The notes below the pieces were generated by a model. The model did no database searches and was not told where the DNA came from. It was given only the letters and a program-made list of their open reading frames with translations. 64,000 nt of DNA. It comes from CALDTK01 sp963837005. GTDB lineage: Bacteria > Bacteroidota > Bacteroidia > Chitinophagales > Saprospiraceae. Location of the stretch: the NCBI GenBank assembly GCA_963837005.1, contig CAWIMC010000020.1, positions 62,001 to 126,000 of the forward strand. The letters run 5' to 3'. The translations under genes were made by a program, and so were the position numbers. This document shows positions 1-12,100 of the stretch, one piece after another (within the stretch, counting starts at the first letter, position 1; each line of letters opens with the position of its first letter).

Positions 1-3000
1 ATCTCGGCCGCTGGGCCGCCGCCGTTGTTCGACACGTAAGCGGTTCGCTGTGCGGGGGGGAGGTTGCGAGGTGGCGTGGGCGCTACGAAGGGTTGGGAAA
101 ACTCCGCGCGCAGCTCCAGGCGATAGACGTGTCCCGGGAGGAGACTACTGGGCTTAGGAAAGCTGAACTCCGCGGTAGCCGAGCTGTCGTAGACGACCTT
201 CTCCTGGAGCACCACCGAACGACTTGATTCTTCGATGATGCGTACGTGGAAGCCCGGATAGCTACCGAAAAGTCCTTGGTCTGGACCTATTGTGACGTCC
301 TCCCACGTTCCGCCGTAGGTATTGAGGATCGGATCGTTGGGCGGGGGCGTCGTGGCGGGTTTTGCCGAAAGGCTATTGGGCACCTCTCTCAAGCTGTTCC
401 CGCCGAAATTTTGGAGCGCAGGTTGGAAATCGAGCTGCGTAGGTTGCTGCGCCACGTACGCCAGTGGCTTCTGGATACTCACCGTCTGCTTACGGGCGAT
501 GTCGATGAACCAGGTATCCGTACCCGGCTCGTCCAGGTAGACGTTGTACTGGTCGGGGTACGGATAACTGGAGCGGACGTTAGCCTCGGCGATCTTCGTA
601 TACCGCTGGTCGGCGGTGTGGAACTCAGCGACGACTTCCTGTGTATGGCGGCGGCCATTCACGGTAAGGTAATCTGTGGCGTCGTCCTTGTTGACGAAAG
701 CCACTCGCACAGGGACTTCGATCTTCTCTCCGACGGGGAAGGCCTCTAGAACGTAGCCCTTCGCTGTACCTACGCGGTCGGAAGTCCAGGACTCTACGGT
801 TCCGCCAATGCTGCCAGCTTGAAGTTCTGGCAGGTAGGTGGTGATCGTGCTGCCATTGCGGAACTGTAGTGGCCGGCCTTCTTTGTACTGCACCGTAATT
901 GGCGTAAAGATTCCAACGGTGTCTCCGAGCTTCGGAGAGACATCCGTAATGATAGGATCGAAGATGAACTCCGACGTGGTGAACCTGCGCACCGCCGTAG
1001 TGTCATAGGGCAAGTTCATGACTGGGTCGGAGAAAGTCTGCCAGGTGTTTCCTACTAGCTTCATGATTCTAGCCCGAACCTTTACTTCTAGCTCTTGATT
1101 TGGGGGCAGCGGGCCACCCTCACTAGGCATGAGGACAAAGCCTCCTGGATCAACGGTGCTCGACGCCGAGCTATGGACAAGAAGTCCATAGCCGTCTGGG
1201 CGCACCCAAGCCACTTGCATATCGGCTTCCATCTTGTAGGTACCCGTGGCGGAGGGGAAGCTATCCGTGTCTACGGTCCAGGTACGGCCCACCGGTAGAG
1301 AGAGTCTCGCCCTCGGCAGATCACCTACCTTGACATCTACCTCCGCACTATCCGGCGTGAGACTCACGATCAAGTCCCGCGGGAAGAGCCCATTCCAAGG
1401 TTTCGGATCCGGCAACGTCTTCGCGCCCGGACAGCGCTCGCCCACCTTGAAAGAACCAGTCCAACTTGGCTCCCAGAGCCCATTCAGCACATTGGCCTCG
1501 AAGAGCGCGGCGCCCTGCGCGTAGTAGGGGTTGGGCCCCTCCATTGATACGTAGGCAGCCACCTTTAGGTCTGCCACCGTCACCTTGCCGCAGGTAAAAC
1601 ACACCCACTTGGGTACGCGCACGGCCATATTGCCGCGTAGTCCGGCGTAGGCATTGCCGAAGAAACGCCAGTCGTCCCAGCCGAAGCCCTGGATACGCTG
1701 CGGGCACCCGATGGTATCCTTACCGAAGGCTACGTTGTAGCCTAGCGTCGCCTTCAGCCCGATTTCAAAAACGTAAGCATTTAAGCGCTTACCGAGCGTA
1801 ATCTCGGAGCCATGCATAAAGCCCGCGCCCAGACGTGGCGGGCTCATGTCTATGTTGAGTTCATTGAAGATGGCGTCCGTTGGCGGTACCATCGCGGGCA
1901 GTTTGCTGCCTACATCCAGGTAGGTCGTGGCTTCGATGAGATAAGGTGGCAGGTCGATGCCGAGGCGCTGGGCGGGCGTACCCGCGTAGAACCACCAGTC
2001 GAAGGCGTCCACGTGGAAAGCCATTTGCCCGAAGTAATCATTCGCGCCGGCACCTCTGACGATCTCTACGTCCCCCTTTTTGAAGGATAGCCAGGCGCGC
2101 AGACTTGCGTCAAAACTTAGAGTGGGCGTGAAGTACATCGCCACGTTGAGATTGGCCGTCACAATGGGCGGCTTTGGGGTGGCCTCCAGGGGATTGGGTG
2201 GCTCGGACAGCAGGCGCAAAGTTCCGTCGAGGGAGATACTGTTGAGACCCCAGTTGTTATTGAAGGCTACCTCCAATTGTACTGTGCCATTAAGCACCGA
2301 TGGCTGGACGGTGTGCGCCAGTCCTAGCATCGCCCGTATGGACACCCCAGCCTGAGGGTCCGGGCGGTAGACGACGCCGCTGATACTCTGGCCGAATCGA
2401 GCGGGCGCGGCATCGTTCGTAGTCGTCGGCGGAGCTGTCGCCTCGTTGCTTCGCGACATGTGCCAACTCGCACCTCCCCCGAAGGCATCGATGCCGACAA
2501 TCGGCTCGACCATCGGTATGGGGGTCGGCAGTTTCGCAGCCACATCTACCGTCCAGTAGGTCATCGCGTTGACGGTCCCGAAGGTGGCGCTGGCTCCGGC
2601 CTCGAACTCCAGTGCGTCGAACTTAGCCTGTAGCGATCCCTGAAAGCCATTCCCATAGACTGCGTCCCCTTTTTTCCATGCGAGCCCGCCATTGGATACG
2701 ACAGATACTCCCGGCAACGAAGCGACGATGTTTGCGCCCGTCACCTCGTATCCGGCGTAACCGAAGTCGAAGTCGCGCCCCGTGCTGCTCACCAGATCGG
2801 GAGCCGAGGTCACCTGCCCAAAGATGGCTACCGTGGCGCCGACCCCAAAGCCCGCGCCGCCCTCCATCAAGCCTATATAAGCGCCTGACTTCCAGTCCCA
2901 ACTGACGGCGCTTCCCAGCTACTAATTTATCGTCCCCGTTCACGAGGCCAATACTAGAGATACCCATCTTGAAGGCACCTATCTCGCCATCCAGATTGGG

Positions 3001-6000
3001 ATCTACCCAGAGTCGCCCATTATCGGCCAGACCGAAGTAGGGAGACTCCGACCCGATGAAAAAGCGCTCGACCTTGATGTCGTCTATGTCGATGATGTCT
3101 CCCGCGCCATTAAGGGCGAGCTTGCCGTTCAAAATGGCCTCCGCGGCGTAGCGCACGGCCGCCGGCCGGTTCCCGTTTGCCGCAATACGCTTCTTGCCGA
3201 TTTCTAAAGTACTGCTCTGGCCATCGATAGCGAGCGTCGCCGACCACATGTCGAAGCTCAGGTCACTCGGGGCCGACATGCTAAACGTAAAGCCCGCGCC
3301 GAGGTCGCCATTGTTGACCGGAGTTGTGTACTGCCCGGTATATCCGAGTACGTTGTCGTTAGAATTAGAAGTCGGGAGTTTGACCTTCCCTTTCACTTCT
3401 ACCCTGGTCAACCGGTTCTGGAGTACGCCCGCTACCAACTTCTCGATCCCCACGCCCCAGCCCGCGATATTGGCCTCTTCGTAGGTGACGATGTTGTTAA
3501 CCTCCACATCCAACGTGACCCCGGTCGCGTCCACGATCATATTGGTGGCCTGAAAACTCAGCTCTTCGCCATTGTCCCGTTCGAAAGCCTCCGCGAAGAA
3601 GCCTGAGAATCCGCTCACGTACACCCCGCGCCAAGCCGGGCTGCCGGCTACGTCGATGCTGCCGTTAGCCCCACGCTGTAGGTCACCGTGCGCATATTTT
3701 GCGGGAAACTGTAAGGCTGGAGCATTCGCCACCTCCGAATTGTCGATCACCAAATCTCCCACCCCCCAGTACATCGACTCGTAGCCCGCCAGTGCAAACT
3801 GCTGCTCCTGGCCCGGCGTCCGCGCCGCAGGCTGGAAAGTCAGATCCTCGTTCTCCCCCAAACTCCGACTACTCGCACTCGCCGTCGCGATGAAGTTCGG
3901 CCAGCGCGTCCCTTCCACCACGACGTCCGCCGTTAGGAGCCGGTCCGTCTGGATCACGTCGTTCTCGACCGGCCGCACCTTATCCCCACAAAAGGTCATC
4001 TGCCCGGACAGCTTGAAGCCCTTAAACCCGTCGCAGTCGAACTCCACGTAGTTGTTGTTCATCCATTCGGTCTTGGAGGTCTGGGCTGTCACCTTCGGCG
4101 TCTTGAACTCTCCCACCCCACTCAACCCAAACTTCGCCTGGCTCACGAGCGCCAGCTTAACCTCCCCCTCACCCATGCCTCCCGGCGACACCGGGATACC
4201 CTTCCCCGCGAACGCCAGTGCCTCCCCGGGCTTACCCGGCACCTCGAGTACTGCGTAGGCATCGAGTTTTGCGGAAGCGGAAATCGGAATCTCTAGATTG
4301 TCGAGGTAGATCGAATAAGTCTTGCCCTCGAACTCCTTCTGGATGCGGATCGGGAATTCGTACCCGAACAGCGGCGAGGCCGTCGGGGCGGGATTCAATC
4401 GCTCGAAGGGCGTCTTCTCCTCGTCGCCGGGAGGGGCGTTGTCGGCGTTTAAGAGCGTCGCCCACACCAGGTCGTCGTCGCCGCTGGCCCACAGACTCTC
4501 GGCTACCGGCGGCGCTACCGACTCACGCAGTGTCGGCATCTCCCAGTCCATCTCCTCGAAGCCGGTGCCCTGGCCACCTCCCGCAGCCTTGTCGAGTTGG
4601 GCCTTCGTCCGGATAGCGGCGGCCTTCTCGTTGAGTTCCTTGGTAAGCACCTCTTTGCACACCGCCTTCAGCGCTTCGAGGCTCTGTAGCGTCGCGAGCA
4701 TGGCGGCTGGGGACTCTTTCTCCGAGATTTCCTTCAGTGCCGCCAAGGCGAACTTTTCCAAAAACTGGAGCCCGTCTATCCCGTACCATTCCTCCAGCAC
4801 CCGCTCCTTGATGGAGAGAAAGGAGTGAACGCGGTCGTTCTCGTAAGTCTCGATGATGTGCGCCTCGTAGGCCACGATACCGCGATCTCGCCCGGCCGTC
4901 GGCAACTGCTCGGGCAGCCCATCGGGAAAGGTGCGCTCGCTCATCCCCGGACGAATCAGTGAGTCGTTGACCCCGTACAGCACCTCGCGGTCGATGGACT
5001 GGGAGGCGTTGACCGCAGTCATCACCTGGTCGGCCCTGGCCTTGTCGGTGATGCTCGTCAAGAGATTGAGCGATGCCTGCGCCAGGCTATCGTCTTTGAT
5101 CCCCATCGAGGCCAGCAGCGCCTCTCCCAGCAAGCCGTAAATGTCCACCTCCTTCCCATTGGCGATGTCGATGGCCACCTGCGCTGCGGCCAGCACCTCG
5201 GCAGGGATGTAGTCATCCAGCTCCTTCTCCAACTCATTGAGGGCATTGCCGGCCAGCCCACCCACGAGCTCCGACCCGAAGTTGCCATTGAAGCCACTCG
5301 TCCCGCAGGGGAAGCCCTGCCGGTTGTAGCCCTCCCGGTCGCAGCCGTTGTAGTCGAACTTCGAGCCCGTTACCGTACCCACCGAGTCAACGAAGAAGCC
5401 GCCCTGGTTAAAGCCGCCTTTGCCCTTCGAATTTCCGGCCAGCGGACCTACGGTCGTCCCCGTCGTCTTGTGTACGCCACTCGCGTCGAAGCCCCACGGA
5501 TCATACTTTGTGTTGGTGGCATAGTGCGTCCCGTCCGGGTAAAAGCCCGTCGAGTCCACGCTCTGGTTGGAGTACGGATTTACGGCACAGCCCGCGTCCC
5601 CAACGAACGCCACGAAGCCGCTCGGGTTAAAGGCCGGGATAGCCGCGTTACGCACCGGTGAGATGGTGCCCTCACTCGCCACCCCATTGATCTGCTTGAC
5701 GCCCGCAAACCGTACGTGGATCACCCCCTGCTCCAAGAACGGAATGATCAACGTGCCGTCGCCCGTATAGCCATTCGCTGCGTCTCCACTCTCGATCTTG
5801 ACCGCCCGCACGTGGAAGTCGCGGAACTTGAACACGTCCTTGGGCTTCAGTTCAGGGCCCGAGGCTTTATCGTCTGTTACTGCCTGATCGATTTTTGCCC
5901 CGCAGCCCGCATTCGCGTTCGCGCTCAGCGTCGGCAAGGTCCGAAATTGCCCCGTCACCGCCGCCGATCGCCCGGTGCCGCAGTTCACGAAAGCCTTGTA

Positions 6001-7118
6001 GTCATACTCCGTGTCCGCCGTCAGGTTGGGGATCATCAACTCCGTGCCCGCCGCCACGGTGCGCGTCACCTTCTGCGACGGGTCACTCCGCAGATTCACC
6101 TCCACGATGTAGCCCGCCGGCACTGGGTTGTTCGGCGCGGGCGGCACCCAGCGCACCTCCGCCTCGTGCTGGCCGATGTGCCCCATGCTCGCCGAGCTCA
6201 CCGGTGCACAGGCGCTGCCGCCGTTGACGCCGTAGGTGAACAGCACCGGGCGACTGCGCCCCTGGTTGCGGATCACCGCACGGCCCATCGGATCGACTAC
6301 CGTCACCCGCACCAGGTACTGATGGTTGGGTTCTACAGTGGATCAGCCGGGCCCCAGTTATAGCTCAGTCGCCCCATGATGGGCACGGCCGGCGACAGTG
6401 ACGCTTGCTGGGTCACGATTTCGTCGATGCTCAGCGGCACGTTCTGTCGCGCCAGCGTGTAGTCCCAGAGTTCGAGGAGGTACTGTGCACCCGGCGGCGG
6501 GGGCGAACGGTGGTTCCAGCTGAAGGTAATCAGCTGCGGGTTCGTCACCAGGACACTCATGACATCATCTGGCGTCACCACTTCCGGCGGATCGTAGGCC
6601 ACGGCCATCGCCACCACACAGCCTTCCCCGCCTATCGGGGCACTGTTGGGCCGACCTACCGGGATGACTTCCACGCAGATGGTGTAGGCACCTTCCGGCA
6701 AAACCCCGCCGCTCTGCGCAAATTGCTGCACGTCCACCCCCTGGATGGCCAGGTTGGCGGGATTGAAGTAGGACGCCAGATCCGCAGCGGTAAGGACGGT
6801 CGGTACGCCGCGGGTGAGCGTGAGCAGCGGTCCGGCCAGCAGGTTCTGCGTTTGTGCCCGAAAGTTTGCCCCTTCGAGCTTGACACGCAACGCCACCTGG
6901 AGGCTCGTCTCCGTGGGGTCCTGTAGCACCAACGTTACGGTCCATGGCGATCCCAAGGATGAGGTCAGCTCGGACACGCTCCCGAAATTAGATGGCGGCA
7001 CCTGGATCACCGTCACCGGAAAGCGCTGTTGGGCCAGAAGGCTTTCGCCAAAACCTACCGTCAGGCAGCCTATAACCAGCGCCAAGACCGCCGCTCGGAT
7101 GTGTACTAAAAGGTCCAT
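1..7118 (-). CDS. Giant secreted fibronectin-III surface protein, 3' end outside window, frameshifted
   Basis: The ATG at 7118 begins a signal peptide (MDLLVHIRAAVLALVIG, cleavage after LLAQQ). About 260 residues follow, ending in WNHRSPPPPGAQYLLELWDY and YNWGPADPL. A one-base change near 6330 joins this to a long second part starting at NHQYLVRVTVVDP. A fibronectin-III module comes next (AEVRWVPPAPNNPVPAGYIVEV, fibronectin-like TEYDYKAFVNCG), then a long region without recognised domains. A second one-base change near 2918 is needed, after which the frame stays open to the left edge. No stop is visible, so the gene is partial. Its start overlaps the end of the upstream beta-barrel gene by 13 bases, which suggests one operon and joint work at the outer membrane. 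I infer a cell-surface or exported protein; the function is unknown. The frame changes may be consensus errors. Confidence 0.7.
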
Positions 7119-8806
7119 CCGTACTGTAGGCTTAGGAGGTTTTCCGAAAAATTCTGCGCCCGCGCCAACGAGCGACCCGTGTGCGTGTACGCCAGGGTCA
7201 CGTTGCCGAAGCGATCGAGGTTGTAGGTCGCCGTCGGCCGCACCGTCAGCACGCGGTTGTCGCCGCCGTCGTCGAGGCTGATGAAGCTCATCGTCCCGCT
7301 TGCCTCCACGCGTAGTTTGCCCTTGGCCAGTTGCTGGCTCACCGAGGCGCTCGGGCCGTAGAGGGTCTGGCTCGCCGGACCTGCGTTCGTGCGGGCGTAC
7401 AAACCCTGCACAGACCACCCGAAGCCCGCCTCAGCATACTGCCGCGCGTAACTCGTGAAGACATTGGTGACGGTCGAGCCAAAACCCGACAAGCGTCCGT
7501 CCTGCAAGGTCGAGACATCCGTAAACGAGAGTTGCCCCGTCAGCACCCCGCCCACGCCTTCTTTCGGCATCAGACTCGCCCCGATGGAGGCCTGCCGGTT
7601 GACCTGCGCGATGAACACCGAGTCCGTCGAGGTGGTCGGGTCGAGGAAGCCCCGCAGCCGCGAGGTCGACGAGAAGTTGGAGAACTGTGCGTTGACCGCC
7701 AAACGCTTTCCGATCTGTCCGTTGGCCATCGCGCGGCCGATGATTCGGCGCCCGCGGTCGAGGCTGTTTTCGGAGATGCCGTTGCGCTCCAGGCCGCCGT
7801 CGACGGCTACCGTCCAGGGTGTTTGCTCGCTCGCTTCCTTGTTGCCGAGCTTGATTGGGAAGGTGGCGCCGGCGGTGAGGTTGTCGCGATCGTTTTGGAG
7901 GAACAGCGTCCCGAGACTCTTGTAGCCCGGGGCGATGCGCTCGTAGCCGACGCGAAATATGTTTTGGCGAAAGCCCACCCGAATCACGTCCGCGCTATTC
8001 GTACTCAAGCGGTCCTCGAGCGGCCGCGACTCCGTGGCGATACTGTCGGCCAGGAGGGGCGCGTTCAGGTCGGCGGTGAGGTAGCTGCGGGCGTACTCGC
8101 CCTCGAGGGTGGCGCCCTTCCAGAGCTGCACGTCGCCCTTGAGGCTCGCCACCACATTGCTGGCCGGGGCCTCCTGGGCCTCGGCGCGGGCGGACTCGTC
8201 CGGGAGGCGATCTTCGGCGGCGAAGACGGTGAGGCTTGCGCCAAAACCCTTCCCGCGGTACCCGACCTCGGAGGCGAGCCCCTGGCGGCGGTAGCGCTCG
8301 TCGAGCCCCGAGCGTGCGCCGATGTCGAACAGACTCTGGTAGCGCAGGCGCCCGGCCATGGCGCGGAAGGTCCACTTGTCGGGCGTCAACTCGACGCCCA
8401 CCCCGCGGAAGGTCTGCCCGGAGAAGGTGTAGCGTCCGAAGTCCAGGCTGCGATCTCCGAGGTGGACGGTGGCCCAGCGGTAGCTCGGACTCACGCCCGC
8501 GAACTGGTAGCTCGGCAGGCGGTACAGGAGGTTCTTGTCGGCGAAGTACAGACTGAACGGCACCTGCACCCCGAGCACATCGAAGTTGAGATTCGCACCG
8601 ACGTTGAGGTTGTACTTGTCGTAGCGCGCCTGCGGACCGGAGTAGTCGGCGTAGCTGCCGGTGAAGTTGATGCCGCCGTTGAGGCGCACGGGCTTGTCGC
8701 CGATCCGCGTCCGCGTCCTATTAAAGAGGTCCTCGACGTCCTGCGCCCACGCGGTGGCGCCGCCGCCGGCGAAAAGGAAAGTGAGGGTAAAGAAAAGGAA
8801 CCGCAC
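7106..8806 (-). CDS. Outer-membrane beta-barrel protein
   Basis: A 566-residue protein starting at GTG 8806 with a signal peptide ending GGGATAWAQ. The rest alternates short polar turns with amphipathic strands (for example VGANLNFDVLGVQVPFSLYF and LRVEASGTMSFISLD) and ends in LSLQYGWTF. That terminal aromatic residue is typical of proteins inserted by the BAM machinery. No named family is recognised; it resembles large barrels encoded beside giant secreted proteins in Bacteroidota. The stop codon lies inside the start of the downstream giant gene, which suggests translational coupling. Three hairpin-element copies lie within it (7961, 8233 and, at the junction, 7040); the first encodes GFRQN. 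Barrel call strong, substrate or partner unknown. Confidence 0.75.
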   Translation of the reverse strand: MRFLFFTLTFLFAGGGATAWAQDVEDLFNRTRTRIGDKPVRLNGGINFTGSYADYSGPQARYDKYNLNVGANLNFDVLGVQVPFSLYFADKNLLYRLPSYQFAGVSPSYRWATVHLGDRSLDFGRYTFSGQTFRGVGVELTPDKWTFRAMAGRLRYQSLFDIGARSGLDERYRRQGLASEVGYRGKGFGASLTVFAAEDRLPDESARAEAQEAPASNVVASLKGDVQLWKGATLEGEYARSYLTADLNAPLLADSIATESRPLEDRLSTNSADVIRVGFRQNIFRVGYERIAPGYKSLGTLFLQNDRDNLTAGATFPIKLGNKEASEQTPWTVAVDGGLERNGISENSLDRGRRIIGRAMANGQIGKRLAVNAQFSNFSSTSRLRGFLDPTTSTDSVFIAQVNRQASIGASLMPKEGVGGVLTGQLSFTDVSTLQDGRLSGFGSTVTNVFTSYARQYAEAGFGWSVQGLYARTNAGPASQTLYGPSASVSQQLAKGKLRVEASGTMSFISLDDGGDNRVLTVRPTATYNLDRFGNVTLAYTHTGRSLARAQNFSENLLSLQYGWTF

Positions 8807-9133
8807 GCGGGAGCTTTATTAAAGATAAAAAAGCCGCCACTATCGCAGGGCTCTTGCGACGGAAGGTACCCGGGGCCTCCAGCCCGAAAGCCCAGGTTTG
8901 ACAACTGGTAGGGTTGGGTTGACAAGTGGTCGTTTGCTGGGCAAACTCGGTAAATGGACGCGAAGGGCTCTTGACTTATGCGTTGATCTTTAATATGTTA
9001 CGTGGAAATATCCCGAGTATCTCCGCTGAGCTACCAGTTATCAACCCAAGTGCCCCGCGGGTCAAGTCCAGGCTGGGGGCTAGCCGTGGTTGGGTAGGTT
9101 TGAACACCTATCAAAGCCCGCGCGAGCCCCAGC
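8807..9133. other. Divergent intergenic region, no gene seen
   Basis: These 327 bases separate the minus-strand barrel operon from the plus-strand adhesin, so both promoters should lie here. The stretch around 8960-9005 is AT-richer than its surroundings. I could not assign a convincing Bacteroidota promoter (TTTG, about 20 bases, TAnnTTTG). No RNA gene or repeat was seen. Confidence 0.5.
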
Positions 9134-12100
9134 ATGAAACCAGTCCTACCTACCCTTACATCGCGCATCTCCCTCGTTTTCGCCTCTGTTCTCTCCGTCC
9201 TGATGCTCGTGTCGCTGTCGCTAACGATGGCCACGGCGCAACCGCCGGGTTGTGGGTTGTCGTTTTTCGATATTCAAGCGAGCGCGCCCAACTGCCCCGG
9301 GGAGGACGGCTTTATCAACGTCGACGTCGATGCCACCGCAAGCGCGGCGACGACCTTCACGTTCGAGGTTTTTGAGCCGGCCACGGGTGCCTGGCGGATT
9401 GCCGAGGAGAACACGACGTTCACGCTCGTTACCATCAACGTTCCGGTGGGCGAGGGTTACGGCGTCCGCGTCACCGATAACACGGGTTGCGTGCTCGACT
9501 CTCTCGGTATCGATGTGCCCGTCGGGGGCTACACGATTGATTCGGTGGTAGTCGCGAGTCGAGGGTGCGCCCTCGGTGACGATACCCTCAGCGTCTTGCG
9601 CGCTTACGTGACGTATCCTGATGCGAGCTTCTTTTTCGTGTATGTGGAGACCATCGACGCCGACGGCAACTACCGCCGTTTCGGTAGCGAGGACTACGGT
9701 GAGTCGATCCAGGACATTCGCGACGTACCACCGGGCACCTACGCCGTAGGTGTCGAGGGCGGTTCCTCGTTTTGCTCTCCGCCGGCCGACACAGACAGTC
9801 TCCGCGTCACGCTCAACCCCGGCACCACTGCCGCGGGCCTGGAGTTCGACATCGACTACAACTGCTTCGACGACAATTTCGACGTCACGCCTATCGGACC
9901 TTCCCCTGGGGCAGACTTTGCGGAGTTTAGCCTTAACGGCGGTCCCTTCGAAGCTTTCCCTACCTACCAAGACCTCGCCATCGGCACTTACACCGTCGAT
10001 TATAGGGAGGCGTCTAGCATGTTTTGCGAAAGCGTACAAGGCACCTTCACGCTCGACACCATCGGCTACACGCTTAGCATCGCTTCCGTCACTGACGCGA
10101 TAAGTGGCCCGAATTCCGGTAGCGTGGTCTTTACGGACGTGGTCGCAGAGGCGGGCCCGCGGTGGTCGCTCGACAATGTCAACTTCCAAAGCTCGCGGAC
10201 CTTCGGTGGCCTCGCTGCGGGATCGTACACCGGCTACCTACTCACGTATTCGGACGATTGCTCCTACGAGGTGCCCTTCGCCATCGGTGGCTCTACGTGT
10301 AGTATCGAACGCGAGGTGACCATAAGTGACTCGGTAAGCTGTAGCGGTGCCGCCGACGCAAGCATCACCATCGCCGTCACCGGTCCCGGCACCTACGAGT
10401 ACAACGTCAACGACGGCCCGTACCAGGCGAACAACACCTTCGGTGGCCTCGCGCCCAACCTCTACATTTTCGGCACGCGCGCCGTCGGCGGGGCCGGTTG
10501 TGAGGTGCGCGACACGATCGTCGTCGTAGAACCCGCCAAGCTCTCCGCGGCATTCGAGGACGTGAGCACCTCCTGCGGCCAGGACAACGGCAGCATCGCG
10601 GCTTTCCCCTTCGGCGGGACCTCGCCCTACACCTACCTCTGGAGCACCGGCGCCACCGGAGGCCTCATCGAAGATCTCGCGCCCGGCACTTACTCCGTCA
10701 CCGTCACCGACGCGAAGGGATACACGTTCGCCGAGACCTTCGTCTCGAGCCCTCGGCAGGCTACGAACTCGTACTGCTCAGTACGACCGGCGCCGCGGCA
10801 GGCGACCCCAACGGCGGTTTCGTCGTGGAACTGCGCCCGGTGGAGGCCGATCACGTGTATACCATCGACGACTTCCGACTACGCAGGCCGACGGCGTCTT
10901 CAAGGGGCTCGCCCCGGGGACCTACACCGTGTCCGCCGCCTCGGGTGAGATCGGTTGCGTCGAGACCCTTACGGTTGCTGTCCCGAGCGCGTGCGACCTG
11001 GCCATCGGTTTTGCGGAAGCGTCCTCGCCGACCTGCCCCGACAACCGGGCTCGATCGGCGTCGGCATCGCCGCGGGCACCGGCACCCCACCGTACACCTA
11101 CGAATCCCGCGTCTCGGGTGAGGACTCCTACACCGTCGGTCTCGCCGAAGCTAGCAATCCCGCTTACGCCTTCGAGGTGCCGGCCGGGGGGATTTACGAC
11201 GTGCGCGTCTCCGATGGCGCCGGGTGCACCGCCGAGCGTTTCGGCATCACGGTGCCGACGTTTACCGGCGGGGCAATGATCGACTCGGTAGTGGTCGTGG
11301 ACCGGGGTTGCGGATTGGCGCTCGACCAAACGTCTAGTGTCGCGGTCTACGTCGAGTACCCGAACGCCAGCTTCTTCTCGGTCTACGTAACCGGTACCAC
11401 CCAGGCCGGTGACGCCTTCTACCAGAGAGAGCCAGGACTTCGGCGACTACCGCCAGACGATCCCGGGCGTGCCCGCGGGCCGCTACACCGTCGGCATCAA
11501 CGACGGCAGCAACGGCTGCACCTTCCCCGAGACGGACTCCTTCACGGTAGCGCCCGCGCCAGCGGCAGGTGTGGCCTTCGTCGTCACGCAAGCCTTCGAC
11601 TGCGCGACCGGGACCTTTACCCTCACGCCGAACGCCCCGTCGGGACAACGGCGCCACGGCGGAGTTTCGCCTGGGCAGTGGGGCTTTCGCCAAAACCCCC
11701 TCCTACGCAGGCCTTGGCGCCGGCGAGTACGCCATCACTTACCGCGATACCACCCGCGGCATCTGCGAGAGCGGCGAGCGAACCATCACCCTCGATCCGG
11801 CCGAACGGCTCATCGAAACCATTGCTGCGATCACGGACAGTCTCGCTTGCTCCGGCGATGAGAATGCCCGCATCTCTGTGCAGGGCCAAGGCTCCAACAC
11901 GTTCAGTTACCAACTCCAGGGTGGCAGCCCTCGGTCCTCCGGCGTCTTCTCCGGGCTGGGTTCCGGCGTCTACATCATCGAGACGCGCGTAGTGGGCGGT
12001 TCGGCTTGCGCCGAAACGGACACCATCACCATCGTAGAGCCGACCCTACTGCTAGCGGAGGTCACGCTGTCGGTCAATACGACCTGCGGCGATAACAATG

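Noticed and set aside
5716..6363. Open frame on the plus strand across the giant FN3 gene
   Set aside because: It is the antisense of a conserved coding region; its sequence is arginine/histidine-rich as expected for a GC-rich shadow frame.
7331..8911. 526-codon plus-strand frame
   Set aside because: Antisense to the beta-barrel gene, which has a signal peptide and barrel strands; the plus reading has no recognisable domain.
9221..10189. Minus-strand 322-codon frame
   Set aside because: Shadow of the adhesin; the sense strand matches SprB-type modules.
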